From the NCBI GenBank assembly GCA_902563105.1, contig CACEVU010000001.1:131372-195371 (forward strand): a stretch of 64,000 nt of DNA, read 5' to 3'. The position numbers and the translations under genes are program-made. The notes under the pieces were generated by a model. That model searched no databases, was not told the origin of the DNA, and worked only from the letters and a program-made list of their open reading frames with translations. The first letter of the stretch is position 1. Each line of letters opens with the position of its first letter. Positions 26,293 to 35,779 of this stretch are shown here, one piece after another. This stretch comes from an uncultured SAR86 cluster bacterium. GTDB taxonomy: Bacteria > Pseudomonadota > Gammaproteobacteria > Magnimaribacterales > AG-339-G14.

Positions 26293-26968
26293 GAATTAGA
26301 TAATTTACGTCGACGTTTTTTCCTAACCAGTAGTTTTTAGTAAGCGGGTTGTAGCTCATGCCAGTAAGTTCTTTTACAACTAAACCATTATTTTCCATCA
26401 TTGTAGTTAACTCAGATGGCTTTATGAATTTCTCATACTCGTGAGTACCTTTTGGTAATAAATTTAAAATATACTCTGCTCCAATTATTGCAAATAAAAA
26501 AGATTTTGGATTTCTGTTAATTGTAGAGAAAAAAATATCGCCATCTTTTTTGCATAAATCGGAACAAGTTTTTACTAACTGATTGGGATCAGGAACATGC
26601 TCAATAGCTTCCAAGCAAGTTACTACATCGAAGCGCCCTTTATTTTCAGGTAAAAGTTCTTCGGCTTCACCCAAAACATAATTAATATCAATATTTGCTG
26701 AAGCAGCATGATTTTTTGCTGTGTGAATTGCTACATCGGAAATATCTATTCCAGAAACTATGCCTCCTTTTTTAAAAAGAGCTTCTGTAAGAAGTCCTCC
26801 GCCACAAGCCACATCGAGAATTTGCCTGTTATCTATATCAGCTCTATCAGAAATATAGTTTGCTCTAAGGGGATTGATTTTATGTAAAGGAGCAAATTTC
26901 CCAGAGGAATCCCACCATTCTTCAGCAATTTTATTGAATTTTTCTTTTTCTTTAGGGTCAATATTCAT
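26276..26968 (-). CDS. ubiG: Ubiquinone biosynthesis O-methyltransferase
   Basis: UbiG performs both O-methylations in ubiquinone synthesis with S-adenosylmethionine. The 230 residues start with the UbiG hallmark FNKIAEEWWDSSGKFAPLHKINPLR (key residues WWD, LH and NPLR), then motif I DVACGGGLLTEAL near 48 and VTCLEAIEHVPDP near 114. Length is normal. It is divergent from pntAA across a 58-bp gap and leads the ubiG-gph operon. Confidence 0.96.
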   Translation of the reverse strand: MNIDPKEKEKFNKIAEEWWDSSGKFAPLHKINPLRANYISDRADIDNRQILDVACGGGLLTEALFKKGGIVSGIDISDVAIHTAKNHAASANIDINYVLGEAEELLPENKGRFDVVTCLEAIEHVPDPNQLVKTCSDLCKKDGDIFFSTINRNPKSFLFAIIGAEYILNLLPKGTHEYEKFIKPSELTTMMENNGLVVKELTGMSYNPLTKNYWLGKNVDVNYLIHAKKI

Positions 26969-26988
26969 TTGTCTATCATTATGTTAGA

Positions 26989-27018
26989 TTTACATTGCTT
27001 TTCAAATTAAAGTATAAG
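26989..27018 (+). promoter_or_regulatory. Predicted pntAA promoter
   Basis: TTTACA (26989-26994) and TATAAG (27013-27018) are 18 bp apart, each one mismatch from consensus. Transcription would start near 27025, only about 2 nt before the ATG at 27027, so the mRNA may be leaderless. No Shine-Dalgarno sequence is seen upstream of pntAA. Confidence 0.5.
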
Positions 27019-27026
27019 TATCTTAT

Positions 27027-28154
27027 ATGAATATTTTTTTTCCTAAAGAACCTGAGATCGAAAAAAGAGTTTCTTTAACTTTGGAAACTGCAGAAAAATT
27101 TTCGAAGTTGGGTCTCAAGATTTTTATCGAAAAATCTTTCTCAGAACACATAGGCACTTCTGATGAAGACTTTGCAGCTATTGGAGTGAAAATTGTCTCT
27201 CGAGATGAAGGATTTTTAGATGCTAATCTCGTATGTTCCGTAAGAAATTTACAAGAAGAAGAAATTGACAAAATCAAGCCCAGTACTTTATTAATAAGTT
27301 TTTTGGATCCTTTCAACGAAAAAGTTCTTGTGAAAAAAATTAAAGAAAAAAATATATCAGCTATCAGCATGGAATTAGTACCAAGAATTACTAGGGCCCA
27401 AAAGATGGATGCACTTAGCTCACAGGCTAACTTAGCCGGATATTCATCAGTAATTATTGCATCACAAGAATTGCAAAAGGCCTTACCAATGATGATGACA
27501 GCTGCCGGAACAATTTCTCCTTCAAAAGTTTTTGTAATTGGAGTTGGGGTTGCAGGACTTCAGGCAATTGCCACGGCAAAAAGATTAGGAGCCAAGGTTG
27601 AAGCTTTCGATACTCGTCCTGTGGTTGAAGAACAAGTAAAGTCATTAGGCGCCCGATTCGTAAAAATTGATATTGGAGAAACTGGAGAGACCGAACAAGG
27701 ATATGCTAAAGAATTAACTCCTCAACAAATAGAGATGCAAAGAGAAGGAATGAAAAAAGTTTGTGCTTCAGCTGACATTGTAATTACCACCGCACAAGTT
27801 TTTGGGAGACCAGCTCCAACACTAGTGACCAGTGAAATGGTATCAGCAATGAGTCAGGGTTCAGTAATTGTAGACATGGCTGTCGGCACGGGAGGCAATG
27901 TAGAAGGATCTGTTCCTAACGAAATTGTTGACATTGACGGAGTGAGAATAGTTGGTAATACAAATCTTCCTGGCGAACTTCCTTTTCACTCAAGCCAAGT
28001 TTATTCTTCGAATATTTTTAATTTGATTGATGAATTTTGGAACGAAGAAGACAAAAAATTAAATATTGATATTTCAGATGAAATTTTATCGATTTGTCTC
28101 GTTTCTCACGAAAAAGAATTTATTAACAAAACTATAAAGGAGATAATGGAATAA
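27027..28154 (+). CDS. pntAA: NAD(P) transhydrogenase subunit alpha, part 1 (NAD(H)-binding)
   Basis: This is the soluble dI subunit of the proton-translocating transhydrogenase, which uses the proton gradient to reduce NADP with NADH. The 375 residues contain the Rossmann segment VFVIGVGVAGLQAIATAKRLGA near 168, EAFDTRPVVEEQVKSLGA just after it, and a mobile-loop region near 215-235 (EQGYAKELT). The protein ends before the membrane helices, which are encoded in the next gene, so this is the three-polypeptide form as in Rhodospirillum rather than the fused E. coli PntA. Confidence 0.96.
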   Translation: MNIFFPKEPEIEKRVSLTLETAEKFSKLGLKIFIEKSFSEHIGTSDEDFAAIGVKIVSRDEGFLDANLVCSVRNLQEEEIDKIKPSTLLISFLDPFNEKVLVKKIKEKNISAISMELVPRITRAQKMDALSSQANLAGYSSVIIASQELQKALPMMMTAAGTISPSKVFVIGVGVAGLQAIATAKRLGAKVEAFDTRPVVEEQVKSLGARFVKIDIGETGETEQGYAKELTPQQIEMQREGMKKVCASADIVITTAQVFGRPAPTLVTSEMVSAMSQGSVIVDMAVGTGGNVEGSVPNEIVDIDGVRIVGNTNLPGELPFHSSQVYSSNIFNLIDEFWNEEDKKLNIDISDEILSICLVSHEKEFINKTIKEIME

Positions 28155-28442
28155 ATGGAATCTCAAGCCTTATTAGTTTTACTCGTATTTGTTCTTGTTC
28201 TTTCTATATTTTTGGGGTTTGAACTCATAAATAAAGTACCTTCAACACTTCATACGCCTCTAATGTCTGGAGCCAATGCAATTTCAGGAATAACTATTGT
28301 TGGAGCGCTTTTGGCATCTGGAGGTGAAGGTACTTTTTCATCGGTACTTGTAGGTACTTTTGCCGTTTTTTTTGCCTCAATAAATGTTGTTGGAGGTTAT
28401 TTAGTAACTAATAGAATGTTAAAAATGTTTAAGAAAAAATGA
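28155..28442 (+). CDS. pntAB: NAD(P) transhydrogenase subunit alpha, part 2 (membrane)
   Basis: The 95-residue protein is the small membrane part of domain II. Three hydrophobic helices lie at about 5-22, 40-58 and 62-85, and the conserved segment HTPLMSGANAISGITIVGAL (about 34-53) is diagnostic. It starts directly after the pntAA stop with no spacer and overlaps pntB by ATGA, so the three subunits are probably made in fixed ratio. Confidence 0.95.
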   Translation: MESQALLVLLVFVLVLSIFLGFELINKVPSTLHTPLMSGANAISGITIVGALLASGGEGTFSSVLVGTFAVFFASINVVGGYLVTNRMLKMFKKK

Positions 28443-29842
28443 TCGCTTTTTTTCAATCTCCAATTTTTGCAAATCTGGCCTATATTTTTGCATCTATTTT
28501 ATTCATTTTTGGTTTAAAAATGTTGAGTTCACCGGAGACAGCTCAAAGAGGAAACCTTGTTTCAGCATCGGGAATGTTAATTGCAATTCTCGTTACTCTG
28601 GCTCAAAACGAAATTATCGCATATGAGTATTTACTCGCTGCGCTTGTTGCTGGATTGATCGTAGGAGTTTTGGCTTCTTCGCTGGTAAAAATGACCTCTA
28701 TGCCTGAATTGGTCGCATTATTTAATGGTTTCGGTGGAATTGCCAGTCTTCTTGTTGGTGTCGCTGAATACATAAACCCCTCAAGCTCAACGTTTATTCA
28801 ATTGATTGCTATTTCTTTTACGGTTTTAATTGGAGGAATAACATTTTCAGGAAGTCTAATAGCCTTTGGTAAATTATCTGAGATTATTTCTGGCAAGCCT
28901 TTAATTCTATTTGGTCAAAAAATAGTTTTATCCTCTCTATTAGTATTTGCTTTAATTTTGGTATTAGAATTAATTTTTTCTACAGGTCTATTAAACCTCT
29001 CCAACCAATCTGTTTTATTTATCTTAATAGTCACAACTCTATTACTCGGAGTCCTCCTCACTGCGCCTATTGGCGGAGCAGACATGCCGGTTGTGATAGC
29101 TTTACTCAACAGCTATTCAGGCTTGGCTGCCTCCTCAGCAGGATTTGTGATCAATAACAACGTTTTAATTGTTGCCGGTGCCCTAGTAGGAGCCAGCGGA
29201 CTTATCCTCACAAATATAATGTGCAAAGCAATGAACAGATCTTTATCAAATGTTTTATTTGGTGGTTTTGGAGGAACTTCTTCATCTTCGAGCTCAACCG
29301 GTGAGATACAAGGAGAAGTTAAACCCATAACTGCAGAAGATGCTTATTTAATCTTAGAAGCTGCAAATTCAGTTTTAGTAATTCCAGGTTATGGTATGGC
29401 CGTCTCTCAAGCACAACACGTAGTAAGAGAGCTTGGTGAGCTTCTAGAAGATAATGGTTGCGAAGTAAAATATGCAATTCATCCTGTAGCAGGCAGAATG
29501 CCAGGACATATGAATGTTCTTCTTGCAGAAGCAAATGTTTCTTACGATGTTCTTGCTGAACCTGACGACGTAAATCCTCTGATGGAAACCATTGATGTAT
29601 GTATTGTTATTGGAGCTAATGACGTTGTAAATCCTGATGCTCGGGAAAATGAGGGTAGTCCAATATATGGGATGCCTGTGATTGAAGTTGATAGAGCAAA
29701 GACAGTATTCATATTAAAAAGAAGTATGGCTGCTGGTTTCGCAGGGATTGATAATCCTTTATTTTTGAAAGAAAATTCTAGGATGTTATTTGGTGATGCA
29801 AAAGAATCCATATCGACTTTAGTCTCCGAATTCAAGAGTTAA
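28439..29842 (+). CDS. pntB: NAD(P) transhydrogenase subunit beta
   Basis: PntB holds the remaining membrane helices of domain II (about residues 5-265) and the NADP(H)-binding domain III. Membrane signatures include MPELVALFNGFGG (near 97) and the segment TAPIGGADMPVVIALLNSYSG (about 208-228, conserved GGADMPVVI). Domain III begins near 290 and contains VIPGYGMAVSQAQH, HPVAGRMPGHMNVLLAEA and IVIGANDVVNPDA, the NADP site. Its 467 residues match the family. About 100 bp separate it from gyrA. Confidence 0.97.
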   Translation: MIAFFQSPIFANLAYIFASILFIFGLKMLSSPETAQRGNLVSASGMLIAILVTLAQNEIIAYEYLLAALVAGLIVGVLASSLVKMTSMPELVALFNGFGGIASLLVGVAEYINPSSSTFIQLIAISFTVLIGGITFSGSLIAFGKLSEIISGKPLILFGQKIVLSSLLVFALILVLELIFSTGLLNLSNQSVLFILIVTTLLLGVLLTAPIGGADMPVVIALLNSYSGLAASSAGFVINNNVLIVAGALVGASGLILTNIMCKAMNRSLSNVLFGGFGGTSSSSSSTGEIQGEVKPITAEDAYLILEAANSVLVIPGYGMAVSQAQHVVRELGELLEDNGCEVKYAIHPVAGRMPGHMNVLLAEANVSYDVLAEPDDVNPLMETIDVCIVIGANDVVNPDARENEGSPIYGMPVIEVDRAKTVFILKRSMAAGFAGIDNPLFLKENSRMLFGDAKESISTLVSEFKS

Positions 29843-29892
29843 AAGCCCGATTTTTAAGAGCTAAAGTACCCATAAAATGTTAAAATATTGAC

Positions 29893-29921
29893 TTTAGATG
29901 AGTCACTTTTTTAACTATAAA
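29893..29921 (+). promoter_or_regulatory. Possible gyrA promoter
   Basis: TTTAGA (29893-29898) and TATAAA (29916-29921), 17 bp apart, are the best-spaced pair. A better -35, TTGACT (29888-29893), lies one turn too far from the TATAAA. The leader from about 29928 to the ATG at 29951 is pyrimidine-rich and has no Shine-Dalgarno sequence. Confidence 0.33.
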
Positions 29922-29950
29922 TTTCATTAGTTTTTCTTTAATTTTTCTCT

Positions 29951-32473
29951 ATGGATGACATAACTGAAGATGTAATTCCCGTTAATATTACGGATGAATT
30001 GAAGAGTTCTTATATGGATTACGCTATGAGCGTAATCGTTGGTAGAGCTTTGCCAGATGCAAGAGATGGTCTAAAGCCCGTGCATAGAAGAACTCTATAT
30101 GCCATGTTTAAGCTCAATAATGAATGGAATAGACCGCATTTAAAATCCGCAAGAATTGTTGGAGAGGTCATGGGTAAATATCATCCTCATGGTGATTCAG
30201 CTATTTACCAAACTGTAGTAAGAATGGCTCAAGAATTTAGCATGCGTTACCCTTTAGTGGATGGCCAAGGAAATTTCGGTTCCATGGACGGAGACGGAGC
30301 CGCAGCTATGAGATATACAGAGGCTAGGATGGCTAAAATCAGCAATGTCCTGCTCAATGACATTAATAAGGAAACTGTAGATTATGTAGAGAACTATGAT
30401 GGTACAGAACTCATTCCTGACGTTTTACCTGCATCTTATCCCAATTTACTCGTAAATGGTTCTTCTGGAATTGCAGTAGGATTGGCTACAAACATACTCC
30501 CTCATAATTTAAGAGAAACAATTGATGGAGCTTTGGCAATTTTGAAAGATCCAGAAATATCTATTGATGATTTAGTTAACATAATTCCTGGTCCTGATTT
30601 TCCAACGGGAGGCATTATTAATGGAAGAGCAGGAGCTATCGAGGCTGCCAAAACCGGTAGAGGTAAAGTTGTATTGAGAGCCAAAGTAGAAATTGAAACT
30701 GAGAAAAATGAGAAAAGCAGGTTGATTGTTTCTGAAATTCCTTATCAAGTAAATAAAGCTAGCTTAGTAGAGAAGATTGCAATTTTATCCAAAGACAAAA
30801 AAATTGACGGCATATCGGAAATTCGAGATGAGTCAGATAGAGAAGGAGTCAGAATTGTTGTTGATCTTAAATCAGGTCAAAATCCAGAAGTAATCTTAAA
30901 TAATTTATATGCTCAATCTCAACTTCAAACTTCTTTTGGTATAAATAATGTTGCTATTGTTGACAGAGTTCCAAAGGTTCTAAATTTAAAAGAACTTCTC
31001 GAAATATTTCTTGCTCACAGAAGGTCTGTTGTTTCAAGAAGGACTGCTTATGATTTAGCAAAATCTAAGGATAGAGGTCATATTCTGGAAGGGTTAACAA
31101 TTGCGTTATCAAACATCGATCCTATAATTAATTTAATTAAAAAATCTAAAGATCCCAATGAAGCTAAAACAAAACTTTTGGCAAAAAAATGGAAATCTAC
31201 GCTGATAAATAATTTACTAAAAAGAGCAGGCTCCATAGATACGAAACCCGAAGATATTTTTGAAGATTTTGGCCTCTCAGGCTCCAGTTACAGACTATCT
31301 TCCAAGCAAGCACAAGCAATCTTGGACTTGAGACTGCAAAGACTTACCGGCCTAGAGCAAGATAATTTAATCAAGGAGTATGAAGAGGTATTAGAGGATA
31401 TAGCTGCCTTAAATGAAATCCTAGAAAACTCTGAGAGACTTCAAGAAGTTATCGAAGAGGAGTTAGAAGCTGTTAAAGAAGAATTTGGTGATGAAAGAAA
31501 GACTCCTATTGAAGACAGATTAGATTTATCAACCGAGGACCTCATTAAGCCAGAAGATATGGTAGTTACCATTTCGAACATGGGCTACGCAAAAACACAG
31601 CCGCTCGAAGTATACCAATCTCAAAGAAGAGGCGGTATGGGTAAAACAGCTGCGTCAGTTAAGGATGAGGATTTTGTTGAGCAATTAATAGTTGCTAATA
31701 CTCATAGAACGCTTTTGTGCTTTTCAAACTTGGGTAAAGTTTATTGGCTAAAAGTATATGAAATACCTCAGGCTTCTAGAACTGCAAAGGGAAGACCTTT
31801 GGTTAATTTAATTGAATTGGATGAGACAGAAAGAGTTACTAGTCTTTTAGATGTTGACTCTTTTGAAGATAAGGCTTACGTATTTATGGCCACTCAAAAT
31901 GGAATAGTTAAGAAAACTCCATTATCGGAATTTAAAAAGCCTAGAAAAAATGGTAAGAGAGCCATTAAACTTGATGAAAATGATGAGCTTGTGGGTACTC
32001 TATTAACGAAGGGTAATGCTGATTTGATGATAGTTTCTAATGCTGGAAAGGCTGTATTTTTTAATGAGGTAGACGCTAGATCTATGGGAAGAGATACTCG
32101 AGGAGTTAAGGGTATTACTTTGGATAAAGACCAAAAGGTCATTTCTTTATTAAAACCTTCCAATGAATCTGAAATTTTGACTGTCTCAGAAAATGGTTAT
32201 GGAAAAAGATCAAAAGTAAATGATTTTAGAAAAACTAAACGCGGAGCCAAAGGTGTTATTGCCATGCAAACTTCTGATAGGAATGGTTCCTTGATTTCTG
32301 CTAAAGAGGTAAATGTTTCAGATGAGGTTATTCTAATTACCAATAAAGGAATGCTTGTAAGAACTAAAGTTTCAGAAATAAGCTTGATTGGAAGAAATAC
32401 ACAAGGGGTAAGGGTAATTAGACTTAAAGAAGATGAAGCTTTAAATGGACTTGCATTAGCAATCGATTCGTAA
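29951..32473 (+). CDS. gyrA: DNA gyrase subunit A
   Basis: GyrA cuts and rejoins DNA in the gyrase tetramer that introduces negative supercoils. The 840 residues show the winged-helix core with catalytic Tyr122 ([10 protein letters not shown]), matching E. coli numbering exactly, and the C-terminal beta-pinwheel with the GyrA box [10 protein letters not shown] near 557. Later blades have RDTRGVKGI and RNTQGVRVI. In the quinolone region Ser83 is present, but position 87 is Gln ([10 protein letters not shown]) where E. coli has Asp. It is followed 11 bp on by serC, the Pseudomonas-like gene order. The highly acidic C-terminal tail of E. coli GyrA is absent. Confidence 0.98.
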   Translation: MDDITEDVIPVNITDELKSSYMDYAMSVIVGRALPDARDGLKPVHRRTLYAMFKLNNEWNRPHLKSARIVGEVMGKYHPHGDSAIYQTVVRMAQEFSMRYPLVDGQGNFGSMDGDGAAAMRYTEARMAKISNVLLNDINKETVDYVENYDGTELIPDVLPASYPNLLVNGSSGIAVGLATNILPHNLRETIDGALAILKDPEISIDDLVNIIPGPDFPTGGIINGRAGAIEAAKTGRGKVVLRAKVEIETEKNEKSRLIVSEIPYQVNKASLVEKIAILSKDKKIDGISEIRDESDREGVRIVVDLKSGQNPEVILNNLYAQSQLQTSFGINNVAIVDRVPKVLNLKELLEIFLAHRRSVVSRRTAYDLAKSKDRGHILEGLTIALSNIDPIINLIKKSKDPNEAKTKLLAKKWKSTLINNLLKRAGSIDTKPEDIFEDFGLSGSSYRLSSKQAQAILDLRLQRLTGLEQDNLIKEYEEVLEDIAALNEILENSERLQEVIEEELEAVKEEFGDERKTPIEDRLDLSTEDLIKPEDMVVTISNMGYAKTQPLEVYQSQRRGGMGKTAASVKDEDFVEQLIVANTHRTLLCFSNLGKVYWLKVYEIPQASRTAKGRPLVNLIELDETERVTSLLDVDSFEDKAYVFMATQNGIVKKTPLSEFKKPRKNGKRAIKLDENDELVGTLLTKGNADLMIVSNAGKAVFFNEVDARSMGRDTRGVKGITLDKDQKVISLLKPSNESEILTVSENGYGKRSKVNDFRKTKRGAKGVIAMQTSDRNGSLISAKEVNVSDEVILITNKGMLVRTKVSEISLIGRNTQGVRVIRLKEDEALNGLALAIDS

Positions 32474-32484
32474 ATAATTGAATT

Positions 32485-33567
32485 ATGTCTAGAAATTATA
32501 ATTTTTGTGCTGGTCCTGCAGCGCTTCCAGATGAAGTTTTGGATCAATTAAGAGAAGAAATACCTGATTGGAAAGGAAAAGGCTTATCCGTTATGGAAAT
32601 GAGCCATAGAAGTAAAGAGTTTGTTGAGATTGCAGAAGTAGCAAAACAGGATTTCATAGACTTATTAAAGGTAAACAATGACTATGAGGTTCTTTTCATA
32701 CAAGGAGGAGCTTCTTTACAGTTTTCAATGATTCCGATGAATTTTCTTGAAAATAAGGAATCTATATGTAGCTATCTTGATGTTGGTCAGTGGTCAAAGA
32801 AAGCTATTAAAGAAGCAAAAAAATTCGGTCAAATAGAGATAGCTGCATCCTCGGCAAATGATTCTTATAAAAAGTATCCAAAACCAGAAAGTTGGAAAAT
32901 CCACTCCGAATCCATTTTTACTCACTTGGTATTAAATGAAACGATAGATGGAGTTTGTCTCAGAAACTTAGATAATCTTCCCAAAACAAGTCTAATTGCA
33001 GATTGTTCTTCCTGTATTCTTTCTGAGCCTCTTGATGTTTCTAAATTCAGTATGCTCTATGCGGGCGCACAAAAAAATATTGGACCTTCTGGATTGGCAA
33101 TCATTGTCATAAAAAAAGACCTTCTTATCGAAAAAGGGGATCTTCCAGCTATGATGCAATATAAAACTTATGCAGATTCAGACTCAATGTACAACACTCC
33201 TCCAACTTTTGCTTGGTACCTTTCAGGTATGGTTTTTAAATGGTTAAAAAAGAATGGGGGTCTCTTGAACCAAAAGATTGTTAATGAGTCAAAATCCAAT
33301 AAGCTTTATTCTTTCATTGATCAGAGTGATTTTTATAAAAATGATATAGATAAAGAATCTAGGTCAATGATGAATGTGCCGTTTTTACTTGGAGAAGATT
33401 CCTTAAATAGTAAGTTTTTATCAGAATCCGAAGAAAAAGGATTGTTAAACCTTGCTGGTCATAGATCTGTTGGTGGTATGAGGGCAAGTATTTACAACGG
33501 AGTACCTGAAGAAGGAGTAGATGCTTTGATAGAGTTTATGAAAGAATTTGAAAAAAGTTATGGCTAA
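32485..33567 (+). CDS. serC: Phosphoserine aminotransferase
   Basis: SerC transfers amino groups in serine synthesis and in pyridoxal phosphate synthesis. The 360 residues begin with YNFCAGPAALP and contain MEMSHRSKEF near 37, FIQGGASLQF near 71, and the PLP lysine Lys197 in YAGAQKNIGPSG. The C-terminus has GHRSVGGMRASIYNG, which binds substrate phosphate. Length is typical. It is upstream of pheA with an 8-nt overlap in the aromatic supra-operon. Confidence 0.97.
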   Translation: MSRNYNFCAGPAALPDEVLDQLREEIPDWKGKGLSVMEMSHRSKEFVEIAEVAKQDFIDLLKVNNDYEVLFIQGGASLQFSMIPMNFLENKESICSYLDVGQWSKKAIKEAKKFGQIEIAASSANDSYKKYPKPESWKIHSESIFTHLVLNETIDGVCLRNLDNLPKTSLIADCSSCILSEPLDVSKFSMLYAGAQKNIGPSGLAIIVIKKDLLIEKGDLPAMMQYKTYADSDSMYNTPPTFAWYLSGMVFKWLKKNGGLLNQKIVNESKSNKLYSFIDQSDFYKNDIDKESRSMMNVPFLLGEDSLNSKFLSESEEKGLLNLAGHRSVGGMRASIYNGVPEEGVDALIEFMKEFEKSYG

Positions 33568-34648
33568 AAAAAATCTTCCAGAAAATTTAACGGATAATAG
33601 AAAGGAAATTGATCATATCGACCAAAAACTTCTGGATCTCATTCATGAAAGATCAAGACTTGTTATAAATGCTGGCAAAATTAAAAAGAAATCGGGAGAC
33701 AAAACTTTCTATAGACCAGACAGAGAAGCAAGTTTAATTAAGTTTCTTCAGAAGAAAAACAAAAGTTCAATTCCAACAGAAAATATTAAGTTCATTTTCA
33801 AAGAAATTATCTCCGCATGTTTTATCCTGGAAAAAAAAATAAAAGTTTATTTCTTAGGTCCCAGAGGGACTTTCTCTGAAATTGCAGCAGTTAAGCATTT
33901 TGGAAGTTCTGTTGAAAAGCTAGAAACAGAAAATATTCAAAATATCTTTAAAGAGGTATTTAAAAATAAAAATTCTTATGGCGTATTGCCTTTTGAAAAT
34001 TCAATTGAGGGCATGGTTAATCAATCTTTAGACAGTCTCATTGAAAGTGATTTAAAAATTTGTTCAGAACTGGAATTATCGATAGAACATTGCCTATTTT
34101 CTTCAGAAAAGAGTATAAAAAAATTAAGTGTTATTTATGGTCATCCCCAAGCTTTTGCCCAATGTCGTAACTGGTTAAATAGAAATCTTCCCAAAGTAAA
34201 ATTCATTGAAGTAGAAAGTTCCGCTAAGGCAGCTCAGCTGATCAAGAAAAAATCTGGAAGGGGTTGTATAGGGCCAGAAAATATTTCTGAGATTTACTCT
34301 TTGAATCTACTGAAAGATAAAATTCAAGACCAAAAAACAAATACAACTAGATTTTTAATAATAGGTAATGAATTTCCAAGTAAAACATCAGACGATAAAA
34401 CGTCGATCAGTTTAAGTTTAAAAAATGAGCAAGGTGCATTATTAAAAATTTTGCAAATAGTCAATAAGCATAAAATCAATTTAACAAACATCTTATCTAG
34501 GCCCGTTAAAAAGAATAAATGGCAATATTCTTTCTTTTTAGAGTTCCATGGACATGTTTCAGAAAGAAATGTCACAAAATTATTTCTAGAACTTGAAAAG
34601 GTTTCTTATGACTTGAAAGTTTTGGGTTCTTATCCCAGAGCATACTAA
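33560..34648 (+). CDS. pheA: Bifunctional chorismate mutase / prephenate dehydratase
   Basis: PheA converts chorismate to prephenate and then to phenylpyruvate for phenylalanine. An AroQ-type mutase domain spans about 10-90 (IDHIDQKLLDLIHERSRLV), the dehydratase domain about 95-275 (YFLGPRGTFSEIAA, then PFENSIEGMV, and TTRFLIIG near the end), and an ACT domain about 285-360. In the ACT domain the GAL motif is kept but the ESRP motif reads LSRP, so phenylalanine feedback may differ. I chose the ATG at 33560, which overlaps serC by 8 nt; a TTG at 33548 is also in frame. Confidence 0.95.
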   Translation: MAKKNLPENLTDNRKEIDHIDQKLLDLIHERSRLVINAGKIKKKSGDKTFYRPDREASLIKFLQKKNKSSIPTENIKFIFKEIISACFILEKKIKVYFLGPRGTFSEIAAVKHFGSSVEKLETENIQNIFKEVFKNKNSYGVLPFENSIEGMVNQSLDSLIESDLKICSELELSIEHCLFSSEKSIKKLSVIYGHPQAFAQCRNWLNRNLPKVKFIEVESSAKAAQLIKKKSGRGCIGPENISEIYSLNLLKDKIQDQKTNTTRFLIIGNEFPSKTSDDKTSISLSLKNEQGALLKILQIVNKHKINLTNILSRPVKKNKWQYSFFLEFHGHVSERNVTKLFLELEKVSYDLKVLGSYPRAY

Positions 34649-34651
34649 CTG

Positions 34652-35779
34652 ATGAAAAATTCATTTCTCGAAAATCTTAATTCCGGTGTACTTGGGTTGA
34701 AGCCCTATGAGCCAGGATTGCCATTAGAGCACACTCAAAAAAAATTAGGCTTAAAAAAAATGATTAAGCTTGCCAGCAATGAAAATCCTTTAGGACCTAG
34801 TCCAAAAGCTCTTGATCTCCTTCAAGGTAAGCTAAACAGTTTTTCCTCTGAATTAAACCGATACCCAGATGGCAATGCTTATGATTTAAAAGAAGCCATT
34901 TCAAAAAAATATGACATAGATATAAATCAAATAACTATAGGGAATGGCTCCAATGATCTAATTGAATTTGTATCAAGGTGTTTTTTGGGAGAAGGAAAAA
35001 AGGCAATTTATTCTCAACATGGGTTTGCCATTTATCCTTTAGCTATAAAGGCAACTGGAGCTATTCCAGTAAAATCTAAAGCGAAAAATTGGGGTCACAA
35101 CCTAGAATTGATGTCAGATTTAGTTGACGAAAAAACAAAAATTGTTTTTATTGCTTCTCCTAACAATCCAACGGGAACAGCAAAAACTCTTAGAGAAATT
35201 AAAGATTTTTTAGAAAATTTATCCAATGATATCTTGGTATTTTTAGATCAAGCTTATTTTGAATATATTGAAAGTACAGAGTTTGATATTCCTTTCTCAT
35301 TGATTAAAGATCATCCCAATTTAGTTATTTCAAGAAGTTTTTCAAAGGCTCATGGATTAGCAGCTTTACGACTAGGCTTTTGCGTATCTAATCCCGATCT
35401 GTCTGATTATCTTAATAGAGTAAGACAGCCCTTTAATGCGAATTCACTTGCTTTAGATTTAGGAAAAATTGCTCTTACAGATCAAGAACATATAAGTAAG
35501 TCTGTAAAAATTAATTCTTCTGGTATGGAAAGAGTAAAAAATGCATTCATTAAATTTGATTACAACTTTATCGAGTCTTGGGGAAATTTTATTTCTTTTG
35601 ATGCTAAGCAAGACTCAGATACCGCTTTCCAATATTTCTTAGAAAAGGGAGTTATTCTTAGATCTTTAAAAGTTTATGAAATGCCACAACACCTGAGAGT
35701 TTCCATTGGCACAGAAGAAGAGATGGACTTTTTTCTTCAGGTTTTAGAAGACTATGAAAAAGACTTTTCTAAAAAATAA
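34652..35779 (+). CDS. hisC: Histidinol-phosphate/aromatic aminotransferase
   Basis: This is a class I/II aminotransferase of the HisC family, 375 residues, with KLASNENPLGPSP near 39, FIASPNNPTGT near 166, the PLP lysine Lys232 in SRSFSKAHGL, and LRLGF after it. It sits between pheA and tyrA, where the HisC2-type enzyme often aminates phenylpyruvate, 4-hydroxyphenylpyruvate or prephenate besides its histidine role. Substrate choice cannot be settled by sequence alone. It starts 3 bp after pheA and overlaps tyrA by 26 nt. Confidence 0.93.
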   Translation: MKNSFLENLNSGVLGLKPYEPGLPLEHTQKKLGLKKMIKLASNENPLGPSPKALDLLQGKLNSFSSELNRYPDGNAYDLKEAISKKYDIDINQITIGNGSNDLIEFVSRCFLGEGKKAIYSQHGFAIYPLAIKATGAIPVKSKAKNWGHNLELMSDLVDEKTKIVFIASPNNPTGTAKTLREIKDFLENLSNDILVFLDQAYFEYIESTEFDIPFSLIKDHPNLVISRSFSKAHGLAALRLGFCVSNPDLSDYLNRVRQPFNANSLALDLGKIALTDQEHISKSVKINSSGMERVKNAFIKFDYNFIESWGNFISFDAKQDSDTAFQYFLEKGVILRSLKVYEMPQHLRVSIGTEEEMDFFLQVLEDYEKDFSKK

